64,000 nucleotides of DNA from Adenanthera pavonina (GCA_026686845.1 JAIVEN010000011.1:22864501-22928500); one strand, 5' to 3'. Shown: positions 46,740 to 61,263, numbered from the stretch's first letter. Numbers and translations: made by a program. The notes: generated by a model not told the origin, from the sequence alone.

Positions 46740-48290
46740 CACTCTTGTGCTTTTTTCGGCAAAACAAAACAACTCTTGTGCTTCATGAGGAACGAAGCAC
46801 ACATCCTGAGGAGAGAATTTTGTGAAGTTTGATGAAATAATTACCATTAGTTGTTAGATTTGTTTGGACAGCTCAAATTATACAAATTAAAGAAAGAATG
46901 TGCATGACAAATAAACTAATCATCTGTACATTGTATTGGTGAATTTATTTCGATATAAACTTAACAAGCGCTTATATACATATAATTTGATTAAAAGAAT
47001 TTCAAGTAACAGGAATAAAAAATCGCTTTGATAAACTCCTGCTTTTGGCCAAAATAACATTTTGTTTCTTTCTTGAATGCTGTGAAGTACAAGCAATACA
47101 CCAGATTTATAATAATAATAGATAAAGAGAAAGATTGCAACCAGCAACATTTGTGTTAAGTGGAAAGAATTTGATATTTCTTAAACAAGGTCTCTGATTT
47201 GAATCTTGTAAATAAAAGAAAAAAGCTATAATAAGAGTGCTTTCGCCAATTTGGGGTTTGACACAATTGAAATTTGAATAAATTGACAATATAATATTCG
47301 CCAATTTGGGGTTTGACACAATTGAAATTTGAATTAATTGATAATATAATATATACTAAACCATCTATATGAACTTGTGTAAACAAAGTAACTTAAATCA
47401 AGGAACATCTCAATACAACTTTTAAATAAATATAACCTATGAACTATTGAAGGTCAACAATGTACATGTTTTACTAAAAAAGGAGTTCAAGAACAAAGAT
47501 TGTGTGGGCATATAGGATTTGGGTGGCGCAATGCCAATTTGGTGTAGAACCAATTAAAAGTAAATAAGGAGAGTTCCATGGATAGATTTATTAACATCAG
47601 TTATAAACGACCATAATTGACTAGCTGCTGCTGAACAAATGAGTAATATATTAAAGGCCTTGCATGCTATGATACCAATTGATATAAAACATAATAGTGA
47701 AATAAATAAGTAAAATATATGTTAAGCAAAAAAAAAAATGGTAAAATATCTAGAATACCAATTACAAATACAAAATCTGCAGCAAAAGATACTTCGCCTA
47801 GTCGTTTGAGACTTTAAGAATTCTCCTTTCAATACTCTTAACTTTTTTCCCTGGAGGTATCATTCTTTACCTTGTTTTGGCAACCTTATTGTTCTTTATC
47901 CCTTTTAAACCACAAACTAGCCCACAATTATCTAAAACAGTTAAGACATGTCTGCTACATGAAATTGTGTAACAATGATTCCCACCCAAAAAAAAAAATT
48001 GTGTAACAATGATAGGTAGCTTCCGTAAAACTACTTAGTATTAGTATTTTGCTTCCCAATTGTCAAAAACTACAGAAAATAGTTGCGTAGTTGTGGTGCA
48101 TCATTGAAATACTGCTTTCCCATTACCCGAACAAGGAAACGTTGGGCCTGTTCGAAACTCAAAATTTAATGAAATGATAAAGAGAATATAATGAAATAAA
48201 TGGTTTTGCATATAAGAAATGTTCTTTATGCCCTTAAATGAAAAAAATATAAGCACTATTGAATAATGAAAATAGAAGTATAATTAAATT
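46740..48290. other. Stretch with no recognised gene; short tandem duplication
   Basis: A 55-bp unit beginning TTCGCCAATTTGGGG occurs at 47242-47296 and again at 47297-47351, nearly identical. The minus strand has TTGGTATCATAGC near 47666-47678, which resembles a tRNA-Met PBS, but no LTR or coding sequence is evident around it. Confidence 0.6.
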
Positions 48291-50700
48291 TGTAACATCC
48301 TCGATTTTCTAGATATCACAATGTGCATGAAAGTGTGATGATATAGCATGTGATATATTATTTGAATGAAAGGAAGAGCAAAATGATAATTTCACATATT
48401 TGGACCTTAAATGAAATTATTTGAAATTTGGTCCCTAATTAAAAATTATTTGCAGTTTGGTTCCTGAATAAAAAAATTTATTTACAATTTGTCCTTTTAG
48501 TGTAAATTTTGAAAATAGCAATATACCTATCAAAATGGACCTTATGACATGCTAAACCAAATGGAATAGTATATTGAGTTCAAAAGAATTAGTTTAAAAA
48601 GAAATAGACTGTAAAATACAGTAAAAATTTAACTAGAAAAGAAAAAGTATCATGGACCCCACAAATACAAATAAAGTAGAAAAGAAAAATATGTGGACCC
48701 CACATAAATATATTTTAAAAAAAATTAAATCACAAACTAGAGTAATCATATATATATATATATAAAGGAATAGATAATATTAGAAAATACTGTAAAAACA
48801 TCTTTAACTATCTAGATAAAAAGTAACTAGTATAGGATATATCTGGATTAGAAAAAATATGTTGTATCAAGAGCCTTACTCTCCCATTATTGGTCAAAAT
48901 TTTCAGCATGTGGAGGAAAGAATATTTTAATATTTGTGATGTCATGAATAATGCAAAATTGGTAGACACTTGTAATAATTTTATATAATGGAATTTTCTA
49001 CATATACTCCCCTCCTTTGGCCGACTTAGAGAAGGAAAGAAAGAGAGAGAGAGAGTGAGCAGTGAGCTGAAAAATCTCCCAAGAAAGAAGAGAGAGTGGC
49101 GTGAAGAAGAGGAAGAAGAAAGAACATAAGAAAGAAGCAATTGCAAGGTAAGTTTCTTCTCTTAATTTCACGGTTTTCTAGTTTAAGTTTTAAGTAGTTT
49201 AAATTGATATGGTTGAGTTTTTCATCTCTTCTCTTTGAGTTTAATTTTGGCCAAGATAGGGAAGGGAAAGGAGAGGTGTTTTCATGCATAAAAACCAAAA
49301 GGAAGCATGGCTAGTTTGCAATAAAGCATGATTTTATGAGATTGAAGCAAGTTGCAAAGAAATTCCTTTCTTCCCCTTTATATATGGATTTTGGCCACAA
49401 GAGAAATTAAGGAAGGAGTTAGAATTTCATGAAACTAATGTTAGAAATGGATTCCTCATGGTGAAATTATTTAAGGACAAGTGTTGTTTTCAAAAGAAGG
49501 CTAAAATAAAGAATATGAGATTTTTGGGTTTTGTGGTTCTTTAAGAGTTGGCCGTAGGAATTTTTTGATTAACTAAGTGTTTGATGATGTATTTAGGTTT
49601 GGGATAGTCCAAGTAAGCATTTGGAAAGGTTGGAATTAAGTGATAAAGCAAAGGAAAACAACTAAGGTAGCATTTTACATTCATGCCTTTTATATTGTCT
49701 TGAATGATTCTATGATGATAAATGATTGTCATATTGTTGTTTTGATATTTTGTGAATGGTATTGGCTGATTTTAATGTAAGGGATTTGCTCGAGATGTTC
49801 ATTTTCTATGAAGAAACTCTGCCGAAAGTTTTATTGACAATATGATATATTATGTGATTAAACATATGAAAATATTTTGAATGATATTTTTAAGCATATA
49901 TGATGATATAATTGCATGAATGTAATTGCTTTTGAGATATTTACAATCTCATCATTCCAAACACTAACATGATAGGGTCAAACCATGACAATGATTTAAG
50001 GAAAACAAAGGGCAAGAAGAAGGATAATAATGATTAAAATATTATTTGCCATTATGTTATGTCTCTTTATCATATTATGTAAAATTTTGTATAAATTTAT
50101 GAGGCTGTAATTTTTTGTAGTATGTTCCTTTAAGCTTCCCATGATGTTAGGTATGAAGTATGAACAAGCTATGATCATGTAAATATGGTATGAAAATAGT
50201 TTTGACAAGTAATGTTTGGAAATTGTTCATTCAGTATGCTAAAAGTTTGGGAAGGGCATTTATGTCAAAACAAGGCATAACAGATGAATAATTTATATGA
50301 CTAGAAAGTAGACAGAATGAACTTTTTAGGATGCTAAAAAGCACTTCAATTGGTTAAGTGTGAAGAAAGTTATGAATTTTTTAAGTTGAGTCAGAAAATT
50401 TGAAAAGTTGAGAATTTATCAAATGAACAGTGAAATTCGTGCTAGATAATATGTTAAAAATTCATTTACATATTTTTCTCATGTAGGAAATATTTTAAAC
50501 TATTTTTAGAGACTTAAATTACCTTCATATGAGTTTTTCTAGAATTAGTTATAATTTTTTAAATTTCATTTGGAAAAATAGGTGACCAAGTACACAGTAC
50601 CACCGAAAATTTTACTTTTCTGTTTTGGTTCTTCTTATGAGTCAAGCTTATAAAATGACTCAAATGGACATTATATAAGATTGATTTCAGCCTTTGCATA
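48291..50700 (+). repeat. Gypsy LTR, plus orientation (about 2.4 kb)
   Basis: It starts TGTAACATCCTCG. It aligns in reverse orientation with 54018-51690 along its whole length (for example 49440-49680 with 52940-52680, and 50400-50690 with 51960-51690). Its right boundary is approximate. No PBS or gag follows, so it is solo or truncated. Confidence 0.75.
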
Positions 50701-51689
50701 TAAATATGGTGCTTTCTTTCATCCTTTGAGAAAAAGATGTACCAATTTCAGTTGTACAACTGTACATGGGACATATCACTTAAATTAATGAAACAAGTAA
50801 AAATGGTTACGACGACTATTGGTAATACACATCTCAGCAAGATGCCAAAGGCTAGTACGGAATGGCCTAAGGCATTAAACAATATGTCACCCATTTTTCA
50901 CATCTTTGTAGGTTGAAAGAAAAGGAGACACTTACATTCACTGGTAAGTTATTCACAGAGTGAAATCACGGCTGTGAAATCTAAAAGCCTAGTGAAACAA
51001 CTTAAATATTTGACTCAAATCTAACTAAGAAATTAAACCAAAACTTCCACAGGTTACTGATAAATTTGGGGAACCCAAAATAAGGTCCCGAAGAGCACTT
51101 TTCAAATGCCCAAAATGAATGATTCAAAAATCTGGAAGCACCTAATTCAAATTCCTAGGAATAAGGGTGTTTTCACAAGTGAAAAATAGAAGGCCCAAAT
51201 TTTTGGATCAATAAAAAGCCCAAAAAGACCCAACTCAATTTTCCCCAGAAATAAAAGACCCAACTCGTTTTATATATAAAAAAAGCTTATAAAATAAAGA
51301 CCCAACTCACATTATAAAAACCTTACATTCTACAATAATGACCTTTATCTACATATACAGTTTTCTGGGGTAATTGCATCTCTTACTATTGAAAACTTGA
51401 TATATTATTGATTTGGGAAATTCTTTTTTACTTTGTTTGGGAAATCAAGCCTGCTAGAAACTTTATTTGGGCTTTGGTATTTGGTAAAAGAATGGATTAG
51501 GATATGAGTGGTTTTTGGGCCAACAATTGAGATGTGAGTTTGAATGTTCATGTTCCTTGCGATCATTATTGTTTAGAATTGGGCTTGAATATGGAAGGAT
51601 ATAGCCCATGATGCGTAATACCAGAGAAGGAAAGTATAAAACTTCATTTTCTTACATCATTTCTCATGCAATATGCATGATATAAAATC
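50701..51689. other. Spacer between inverted gypsy LTRs
   Basis: About 1 kb with no ORF of note. The 11-base word AGACCCAACTC occurs three times between about 51225 and 51310. Confidence 0.5.
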
Positions 51690-54018
51690 CATTTGAGCCA
51701 TTTTAAAAGCTTAAATCACATGAGAGACCAAAATAAAAAAATAAAATTTTTCGTGGTACTATTAGTTGATCACCCATTTTACAGGTCAAATTTTGAAAAA
51801 TAATAACCAATTCTAGAAATATTATATAAATATGATTCAAGTATCTAAAAATGATTTAAAACATTCTCTATATAAAAAAAAATGTAATTGGATTTTTAAC
51901 ATGCTAATTCATACACTATTTAAAACGAAAATCACTATTTATATGGTCATTTTTCAACTTTCCAGTTTTCTGATCTCAATTTTGAAAATTCATAATTAAT
52001 TCTATACATAACCAATTAAGGTATTCTTTAGCTTCATAGAAAACTTGGAATGTCAACTTTCCAAGCATATATATATCACTCATACTTTATGCCCTGTTTT
52101 GGATGGATTAATTTTGTCTAAACGTTCAGCACGAAAAAATTGGACAATTTTTGCATAATTTAGGCTAAATAATTTTAGATCCTTGCTACATCATCAAAAT
52201 ATGTTCACATTCCATACTAAACATTATATAAGGATAATAGAAGCATAAGCATGCTAAGTTGTAGATTTATAACATGTTACACGATTTTATACAAAATACC
52301 AAAATAACACATTATAACTTTCACAATTTGCTTAATCCTTTTAGTCTTGCTTTGATCTTTGGCATAACTTGGCCCTAGCATAGTTAGTATTTGGAATGAT
52401 GAGATTGTAAAAATCTTAGTAACAATCACATTCATACAATTATATCATCATGTATGTTTGAAAACATCATTCAAAACATTTTCATATATTTAGTCACATA
52501 TACCATATTGTCAATTTTTGACAGAATTTTTCCTTAAAAAATGGGCATTTCGAGCAAAGCCCTTACATCAAAATCAACCAAAACCAGTCTCAGTACATTA
52601 AAACAACAATATGGCAAACATTTATCATCATAGAAACAATCAAGACAATATAAAAAGCAAGAATGTAAAATTGCTACCTTGGTGAATCCTTTTGCTTTAC
52701 CACTTGGATTCAATTTTTCCACTTACCTTCTTGAACTATCCCAAACTTAACTACATTATCAAATACTTACTCAATCAACCAATTCCTAGGGTTAGCTCTT
52801 AAAGAACCATATAAACCTTAAAATTCTATATTCTTTATCTTTACCTTTTCCTTAAAAACAATACTTGTCTTTAACTAATTCCACCATGAGAAATCCATTT
52901 TTACCATTGGATTCTTGAAATTCCAACTCTTTCTCCACTTTCTTATGAGGCCAAAATCAATCTTTAGTAGGTAGGAGAAGGAATTTCTTTGCCACATGCT
53001 TCAAACACATGAAAACACACTTTCTTGCAACTTTCTCATGTTTTCCTTGCATGAAAACATCTTCCTTTCACATTCCATATGCTTGGCCAAGATTAACCTT
53101 AGGTGGAGGAGGAGAAGAGAAAACTCCAACTAACCTAACTCAAACCCATATAAAACTAACTTAAGTTTGCCTTTTCCTTTTCCTCCTTCTTCCTTTTTTC
53201 TTTTCCTCTCCTTTTCTTCTTCAAATTTCATCCAACGTATGGGGTATATATAGACTCCAAATGTTCATAACATCTTGTCATGTGTCCTTGATTTTTATTA
53301 GCAAAAAATGATGCCTTCTTAAGGAAGTTTATGAAAGACATCAAAATAATCCCTTCTAATCACATGGTAATTTTCAGCTAATAGGGAGGAAACGTGTGTC
53401 CTTCATACTACATTTTTTCTTAGTCTAGATATATTCTGTATATGTTACTTTTTATCTATAGAGTTAAAGGTATTTTTACAGTATTTTCTAATACTGTTAA
53501 TTCCATTAAGTATACAGGAATAAACTAGTTTGGGATTTGCATTTGATTTAATCAATTGTTCCAAATAATATTTATGTGGGGCCCACATACTTTTCTTTTT
53601 AATTTTTCTATATTTGTGGGGCCCATAGTATTTTATCTTTTTCTATGTAATTTTATTGTATTTTGCAGTCTATTTCTTTCTAATTGATTATTTTGGACTC
53701 AATACACTATTCTACTGGGTCTAGCATGTCATGAGGTTCATTTTGACACCAATATAGCATATTTTTTAAAATGCCCTAAGAAGCACCAAATTGCAAATAA
53801 ATTTTCTTCAGGGACCAATTTGCAAATATTTTTTAGGGATAAAATTGCAAATATTTTCCTACTAGGGACCAACTTGTGAATTACTTTATTTAAGGCCCTA
53901 GCATGTGAAACTACCATTTTACCTTTCCTTTTATTCAAATAATACATCACATGCTATATATATATATATATCATATTTTTATGTATATTGTAATATGAAA
54001 AAAATTGGGGATATTACA
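51690..54018 (-). repeat. Gypsy LTR, minus orientation (about 2.3 kb)
   Basis: On the minus strand it begins TGTAATATCCCC at 54018. The bases to the right (54019-54060) read, on the minus strand, AAAATTTTGGGGACAAAATT then TTAAGTAGAGGCGAAA up to the LTR, the layout usually seen at the end of the internal region before a gypsy 3' LTR. So this is probably a 3' LTR whose element lies to the right in decayed form. Confidence 0.75.
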
Positions 54019-55090
54019 TTTCGCCTCTACTTAATAAAATTTTGTCCCCAAAATTTTGCTGAATACTTGTATCTTGTTCTTTCCTTCTTGTCATTTCCTA
54101 ATTTCCAGACCATTTTTATCAAAAGAACACTTTCATTTCTTGGCTATTTTGACTTAAAAGTTAATATGGCACTTTGGTATCATTTACTAGTTTGTTGCAT
54201 TTGAAGGGTTTGGCTAGTAACTTTCATATTGAGAAATATGGAGGGCATCATAAATTCACCTCAAATTAGGCGGTATAGAGTTTTCATGTAACAAATTCAT
54301 CCCTTACTTCTTACTTTGCCTGAATTATAGCTTTTCCATTAGCACATAATATCATTTCTTTCCTTATATTTCACATATTTAGACTAACTACATGAATAAT
54401 TTTTCTGCTAAGGCATCAGCTTACCACATTAGGTTGCTTAAATGGTACTTGCTGAACTTAGAAAATTTCTCATTTCATTCTGGCTTTCGTTCTCTCCCAC
54501 TTTATAATTTTATTTACTTTACTAGAATCTATTGCCATTCTATGGGAGATTCTGTGAACTACCAATTGTACTTTCATAAACTACATTCACTAAGTTTAGC
54601 AAATCATTGCTTTCATTCATAATGTTAAAAAAATTCTCAGTTGTCTTTTATGCTTCTTTACAAATTCAAAGTACTTTAGAACATCATCATTGGAAACCAT
54701 AATAAGCTTGTCACACTTCTATTCATGTAGTGACAGGTGACCCATTGACATAATAGTTCATAATGGCTCATTTCATGCTAAAAATAATCATTGGCACATT
54801 TTCCTTTCTTACTTTTCACATCTTTCTTGTACTTTACTACTTCTTAGTAGGTCATGTTTCTTGGAATTTCCCTTACTTGAGTAGGTTAACTTCAAAATGG
54901 TTTTTAGGTCATAACTCATTTTTAATTTTAGGGCATCCAATCCCTATTTTCATCTTTGTTTTAATATATGGCATAATATCCCGTAAGGGTGTTTCATTGT
55001 CATTCTTATTTTTGTTTGTTCTTATACATAACCTTCTTAACTGTTCATTCAAAGTTACTTAGTGCTCTGGCAATGTAATGGAAACTTCTC
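54019..55090 (-). other. Probable decayed gypsy internal region
   Basis: Only the last 45 bp or so next to the LTR is recognisable. The rest is AT-rich with no readable domain. The assignment rests on position. Confidence 0.35.
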
Positions 55091-55822
55091 AATCCTTCAA
55101 AAGCCTCTTATTTTAAATAATTTTTTTTAAATTTTACTAAAAACTTAAGCTGGCGTTTCTGTGTAAAATGCCAATTAAAGTTCTAATTTTTTTTTTAAAT
55201 TTTTCCTAAAAACTTTAGTTGTCATTTTCATAGGAAACACTAACTAAAGTTTTAAAATATTTATAGCGTTTCCTCTTTAAATGCCATATATTCTTATTTT
55301 AGTTGGTGTTTAGTTAGGAAACGCAACTTTTTTTTAAATTCCTTAATGCTTGTTGTAATCTTCACTCAAGCAACATAGAAATCGTCTTTGAGCAACACAA
55401 AACCACACTCCTTGCTATAATCTTCACTCGAACAACACAGAACCAAAACAAGGCTCTCTCAAACAAGTCTCAACTAGTGCGCCTTCATTCTTCTTGAGCC
55501 TCCATTGCTCTCAACTCTCAATAATGACCTCCATCGGTATGTCTCATCTCTCTAACCATTAATAACCCTAACTCCCTCTCAGATTGGATAGCGTCTCCAA
55601 CTATCGTCCCTCTATTGGATAGTGTCTCCGACCATCGGTCTTTGGAGCTAGCCCTTGCAATTCAAGCTTCAAGCCTTTAACCTTTCCAACCTTCACTGTT
55701 ATTATTGCCCGCAAGTACATTGGGTTCATCTAATTTCTTAATCGTGCTAATTTTGTTCTCCTGATTTTTCAAAGTGTGATGACCTTCCTGGTCAAAAAAA
55801 TGTGATGACCTCTATTGCTAGT
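55091..55822 (+). other. Possible CACTA-type subterminal repeats and leader
   Basis: At 55120-55340 variants of TTTAGTTGGCGTTT and GGAAACGCCAACTAAAG alternate on both strands, like subterminal repeats of plant DNA transposons. At 55345-55450 a word like TTGCTATAATCTTCACTCGA occurs twice, and at 55585-55640 ATTGGATAGYGTCTCCRACY occurs twice. This may be the 5' part of the DNA transposon whose protease exons lie at 61330-63030. Confidence 0.4.
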
Positions 55823-57150
55823 TGTAATATCTCAAAATTTCACTGGATACTAAGTGAAAAAAGAGGACATAATTGATAATAATGTAAAATGTACAAGAAA
55901 TTCATGAAAATGGATAGGCACCGTTTTATGTGAAATAGGACAAAGAAATCATTTTTTCCTGTTGGATGAAAAAATGAGAAAATTATATTTTTACCCTTAA
56001 AAAATATAAAAATGACATCCATGTCCCAAAAGTATTAAAATTTACGTGGACAAAGAAATAGAAAATTCTTGGGAAAAATTACACCTAGGACCCAAAAGTT
56101 TTAGAAATTATAATTTAACCCCAAGTCAAGGGCAATTTTGTAAATATGAAAAATTACTGTCAAAACGAAGCCCTCGATGAGAGAAGTCCAATGGTATATG
56201 GTACTGATGGTTAATATTCAAGAATAAAGAAATAATTAGTGCCGAGTATTCAAAAGTAATAGTAAACTAATAAAGTAAACTGTGGGTCCTACTGATGGTT
56301 AAAAAGAAACTGGGTCAGGATATAGGCCATACATAGATACCATTTGGGGTAGGATAATTATGAAAATATAAAAATAAAATTAGAATAGTCCTATAGCCCA
56401 AAAATGCTAAATTAGTATAAAGACGGTTTTATCGATACGGTTAAAAAGTACCCGGATTGGAGTATATCTGGATCAGGAAAATTTGGGTAATTTTGGACAC
56501 ATTTTCCTCTCCCATGAGTGAGTGCTACAGCCATGTGACATAAAATAATATTATATTTTTTTTTTGAAAACTTCTCAAAGAAGTATGTAATAAAGTAATT
56601 AAGGATTAGCAAAAGGTAACCATGATTAGTTACTTATTTAAGCACATAATTAGCCACTTAAACCCTTCTCTTTCCTCACCATTTCAAGTGTGAACCAGCA
56701 GCCCAAAACGGACTAGAAAAAATGCAAGAAAAGGGAGGAAAAAGGAAGAGAAAAAGGAAGAGAAACCAAAGGAAAATTGAAGCATAAATTGGTAAGCTTC
56801 TATACCACCACCTTAAGCTTATTATCTATGGCTTTCAAATGATGTTTTATGGTTTAGTTTGCTTCTTTTCCATCTTAGGGTTTTCGGTCAAAATGTGATT
56901 TAGCAATAGGAATGAGTTTTGAACCATTAAATTTAAGGGAAAGCTTAGACTACATACTAGAAGCATGATCCATGGAAGGTTTGAAGTGATTTGAAGGAGA
57001 TTTTTTCCAATCACTTAGGTCAGATTTCGGTCAGAACAGGGGGAGTATTTAGAGTTGGAATTTCATGATTTTGACCTCAAAAATGGATTCCCCATGGTCC
57101 AAAATCTTAAGATTAAGGGTGTTGTACAAAGAAAGATCAAAGGAAAGCTA
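55823..57150 (+). repeat. Gypsy LTR fragment, plus orientation
   Basis: It starts TGTAATATCTC and covers about the first 1.3 kb of the LTR. It then joins the 3' part of a minus-strand LTR copy near 57145-57160, where both share a word like AAATGAGAAAAATT. Confidence 0.78.
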
Positions 57151-60100
57151 AATGAGAAAAATTCAAAATTTTAAAATACTATTCATTTGATAAACTAATT
57201 TTTCTGGTTGAAATTTGAAAAATCATAACTAATTCTAGAAAAAATATATGAGAATGAATCAAGTCTCTAAAAATAGTTATAAACATTTCCTAGATGAGAA
57301 AAATATGAAACTTGAACTTTACTTAGCCAATTTATACAGTAAATTCATCAAATTTCTACTATTTACTTGGTCAAGATTTTCCATTTTTCTGACCTATTTT
57401 AAAAAATTCATAACTTCGAGCACACATGTTCAAATCAAGCGGTCTTTAGCTATTTGGATAGCTCTTTGTGTCTACTTTGAAATATATAAAATTGTGTACG
57501 AAATTAAATTTTGAATGAATAATACTCATATGAACATACAGTACTCAAAATGGACAGTTTTACATACTAACTCCAAAATTAATTACATAACATGCTTACA
57601 TGATCCAAACCCATCTAAAATATGTTCCTCTCATGACAACATCTCTAGATGAGCATAATGTTAGCTAGACACAGCTTCATAAAAGCATATATAATTTTAC
57701 ATAAAATTTCAAGTAAGCAAGTAATTAAGGCATCTATTAATCTAATCATCATTAGTCTTCTCCTTGCCTCTTGTCTTCTTGAAGCTCTTGCTATCACTTG
57801 AACCTATAATGTTAGTGCTTGGGGAGTGAGATTTTGACAATAGCTAGTTCATTCTATGCATTTATGTAATTCAAGTTACACAAAATTCATATATAATCAC
57901 ATAAAATCATCAAAGAACCCTATTATTAAATAAGAATTTTGGCAGTATTTGTTAGGTTTAATATAATATAAGTTTTGATGATGACAAATATAGGATAATA
58001 AGGATCAAATATCATATGTGTAACATATATAATGTTCCTTAAAAAAGTAAAATGTACATTAGCATATACTTAACTGAGTTTATAATGCATATATCATGCT
58101 ATGTATCAATATATCCACTGTGCTCTTATATTGTATAATATATGTTGGACTAACTACTTAGTTTGCAAGTATAATATATTAAATGTAAGATTATTCAAGT
58201 AGGAAGATTGAGTATTGGAACAAAGAAATGGAAATCAACATCATGTCTCACTCAAGAAAAAAGAAGAGATAGGATGTTTCAGGAATTAAAGATTAGAAGG
58301 GAGCATGCCAAGAAAGGAATGGCTAAGTAAAAGTTAAGCTCAACGTTTGAAGACCTAGCTATTAGGTATATTTTGTTTTCACTTAGGTCATGAGGTGGTT
58401 TTAATCTTTAAAATTTATTTAATCTTGTTACCATATGTTTTGAATGAGTTAGATTAAGTAAATCTTATGTTAGCAAGTGTTAGAATTGAGAAATATTGGC
58501 TAACAGATGAATTTTGTATTTGACTCATATTTATTTTGTGCAAAATTCAAACTTTGTTTAGTGAAATTCGAAGTTACAAAGATGCTATCTTTGACAGACG
58601 AATTTGACTAACCTTCATGCAAATTTTGGACTAAACAAAGTTAAAAGTAAATTCAAAGTCAATTCCTCTGACGGATGACTTTTGGACTTCAAAGTGCAAA
58701 TTTCAAAAAATGAACTTGTGAGTCTCATTAGAGTATGCCTCTGACAGATGAACGTTGCAGTTTAACAGTCGAATTTCGAAGAGTGAACTTTGATATCATG
58801 TTTAATGTGCCTTTGACAGATGAATTTCAACTTATGAAATTCGAATTTCGAAGTACGCTATGAAAACTTGAGACAATTGTTCAAACTAAACAGAAGCACT
58901 TCTAATATGAAAATTCGCATGAACTAACATGGGTTAACTTTGGCAAACTCAAAATTTGAATTTCACTTGTGACAGATGAATTTCTGAAGTTCAACGTTAA
59001 ATATATAACTAAGTTGACTTTGCAAAATCCATCTGTTGAGCCTCAAAATTTGAATTTTGGAATGACAGATGCATTTAATGTGGTTGGTGAATGACTCTTT
59101 TTCTAGAGTAATGAGTAAAACTTGTGTTTAATGGATAGATCTTGTGTCAAACGAATAGTTAAGTAACAAATCTATAAATAGAACCTCATTTGAACTTATG
59201 GGTAATGATTTTAAGTGAGTTATGCCAAAATGCTTCTTCAATACATAAAATCTTTCTGTATTAACATTCATAGTTAATCTTATCTTATTAGAGTAAGCTT
59301 TCAATGTATCATCTACTCTAAAAGAGAGTTTCAATTCTATATTCACTTCTTCTTTACTATTTTTTGGGTAGAATCTTAGTGTGGTGAAATATTAAGGGAA
59401 ATTATACATCTTGTAATGGTGTGGGGAGAGTGGCTTCACAAGTGCTTCCTGAAACTTACGGGATATACTGAGGCTTCACAAGTGCCTGATCAACTTGTAA
59501 GATATATTGAAAATCTCAAGTAATGGTTTGAGAATTAGATGTAGCCCAAGTGGTTTAGACTGAACCAATATAAATTCTTGCGTCCTACTTTTTATCTTCT
59601 TATTTCATCTATATCCTTGAACATACTATATTCATCTCTGATTTGCTGCATCTCTTGGTGAATTTGGGTTGTGCTTTAAAAGGGTGAAAAATCTTGCATC
59701 ACCTAATTCACCTCCCTTTTGAATGACCAGCCAAATTTTACAGAGTTTTTCCTTAGGAAATAGATATCCCAAGTAACCAACCCCTTCATTTTACACCCAA
59801 AACCAATCACAAATCAACACAAGAATAATATGGCATATAATTTGAATCAAAGAAACGTCGTTGAAAAACATAAAGCAAGTAAATGAACCTAAGCTACTTC
59901 TTATAAAATCTTGTGCTTTTCTTCTTTGAACCAAAGCTTCCACTAGCTTTCTTAAACTCCCACAAGTCCTAAAACATCATTAAACATTCATTTAACCCAC
60001 TAATTCAAGGATCTATCTCACAAAGTGCTGAACAAACCTAAAAATTCAATTAATTTATCATAAGCTTTCTCTTAAGTCCAACACTTATTCTTAGCTAATT

Positions 60101-61263
60101 TGAACCTAGAGAATCTATTTTTAACATCAAATCATTGAAAATCCAACTCCTTCCTATCTATATCTGCTGACCAAAACAAGGGTTTAAGGAGGAAAAGTGG
60201 AAATTTTCAAAGCTTGCTTTAAATCATGCTAATACTTATTCCTTTCTCTAAATCTCATACTTTCTCTTTAATTTATGATATAAAACCACTTCGTTTCTTA
60301 AATCCATATCAAAGCCAAAACTAAGCAGCAAGAGGTAAGGAGGAAAACTCAAAGAAACAACCTCAAACTACTTAAGACCTTGAAGGAAACTACATGAGAT
60401 CAATAGAGGAATTACTTACCTATTTTTCTTGGATTTTCATCTTTTTTTTTTCCTTAACCTTCTCCATGTGCTCCATTCCTTTCCTTACTATTTTTAGAAT
60501 TCTTCTCGCTCTTTCTTTGCTTCTGGTCGGTCATGACAAGGAATAAGAGGGCCTATATATAGAAATTTATAATCGATCAAAAATTGCCACATAAATTTCT
60601 TGAATTTTCTTGAAAATCCATGGAAATATTAAATAAATACAATTTCATCATGTGCTGCTTATTGTGCACTAATTTAAGGGCATTTTGGTTCAAAATATTA
60701 TACTTTTATTTATCCAGATATATCCTAGACTGGTCTGAATAAATAATGGTACTTTTACAGTATATTTTATTATTATTGGGATATCAGTTATAACTATATT
60801 AAGATATAAAATTATTATAATATCCTATCCCAATTAGTCTAAATGTTGGGCCCACATACCTTTTACTTACTTTATCTGCTTTTTATGGGGCCTACAGTGC
60901 CTTTAACTGTGCATTGTACGCTTTTTAAAGCTCATCACTAAATTTTTATTCATATAGATTCCATTAACTCCAATGCATTATACCATTGGCTTCGAGTTAT
61001 TGCGAGCTTTATTTTGATATAAAATTTGCATAATTTTGAAATTGTTCTTGGTTGGGACAAAATATATTTTTAAAACTTTCGGGCACTTTTTTGTAATTTT
61101 GTCTAGGGATAAAGTACAATAAATTCTTTTTCCAAGGGCTAAAATGTAATTTCCTTGACTATAAAATTGACCTTTTTCCCCTTTTCTCATTTATTCATGC
61201 ATATCAGTTTTTCTCATTTTCATACACATTTTATAATATCTAGAAATTTTAGGATATTACAAA
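57151..61263 (-). repeat. Gypsy LTR, minus orientation, split by a Sirevirus solo LTR
   Basis: On the minus strand the LTR start TGTAATATCC is at 61263. Sequence runs to 59743, is interrupted by 57950-59742, and continues 57949-57151; about 2.3 kb in total. Comparison with the uninterrupted copy near 33134 (TTGGCAGAGTTTTG) confirms that the two parts were once continuous. Confidence 0.8.
57950..59742 (+). repeat. Divergent Sirevirus solo LTR (about 1.8 kb)
   Basis: It starts TGTTAGGTTTAATA and ends AATTTTACA. It has the usual TTTTGATGATGACAAA near the start, TTCGAA/CAGACGAA-type words in decayed form (58500-59060), and TATAAATAGAA near 59172-59182. Flanks GTATT and GAGTT look like a decayed TSD, since the empty site near 33138 reads GAGTT. 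This is the most diverged Sirevirus LTR in the window. Confidence 0.78.

Noticed and set aside
47666..47678. tRNA-Met PBS of a further LTR element
   Set aside because: It is a 13-bp match alone, with no LTR pair or coding sequence beside it.
48291..54018. A foldback DNA transposon with 2.3-kb terminal inverted repeats
   Set aside because: It is not favoured, because the flanks (AAATT and TTTCG) are not a duplication, and related single copies carry an LTR-type PBS or pre-LTR motif.
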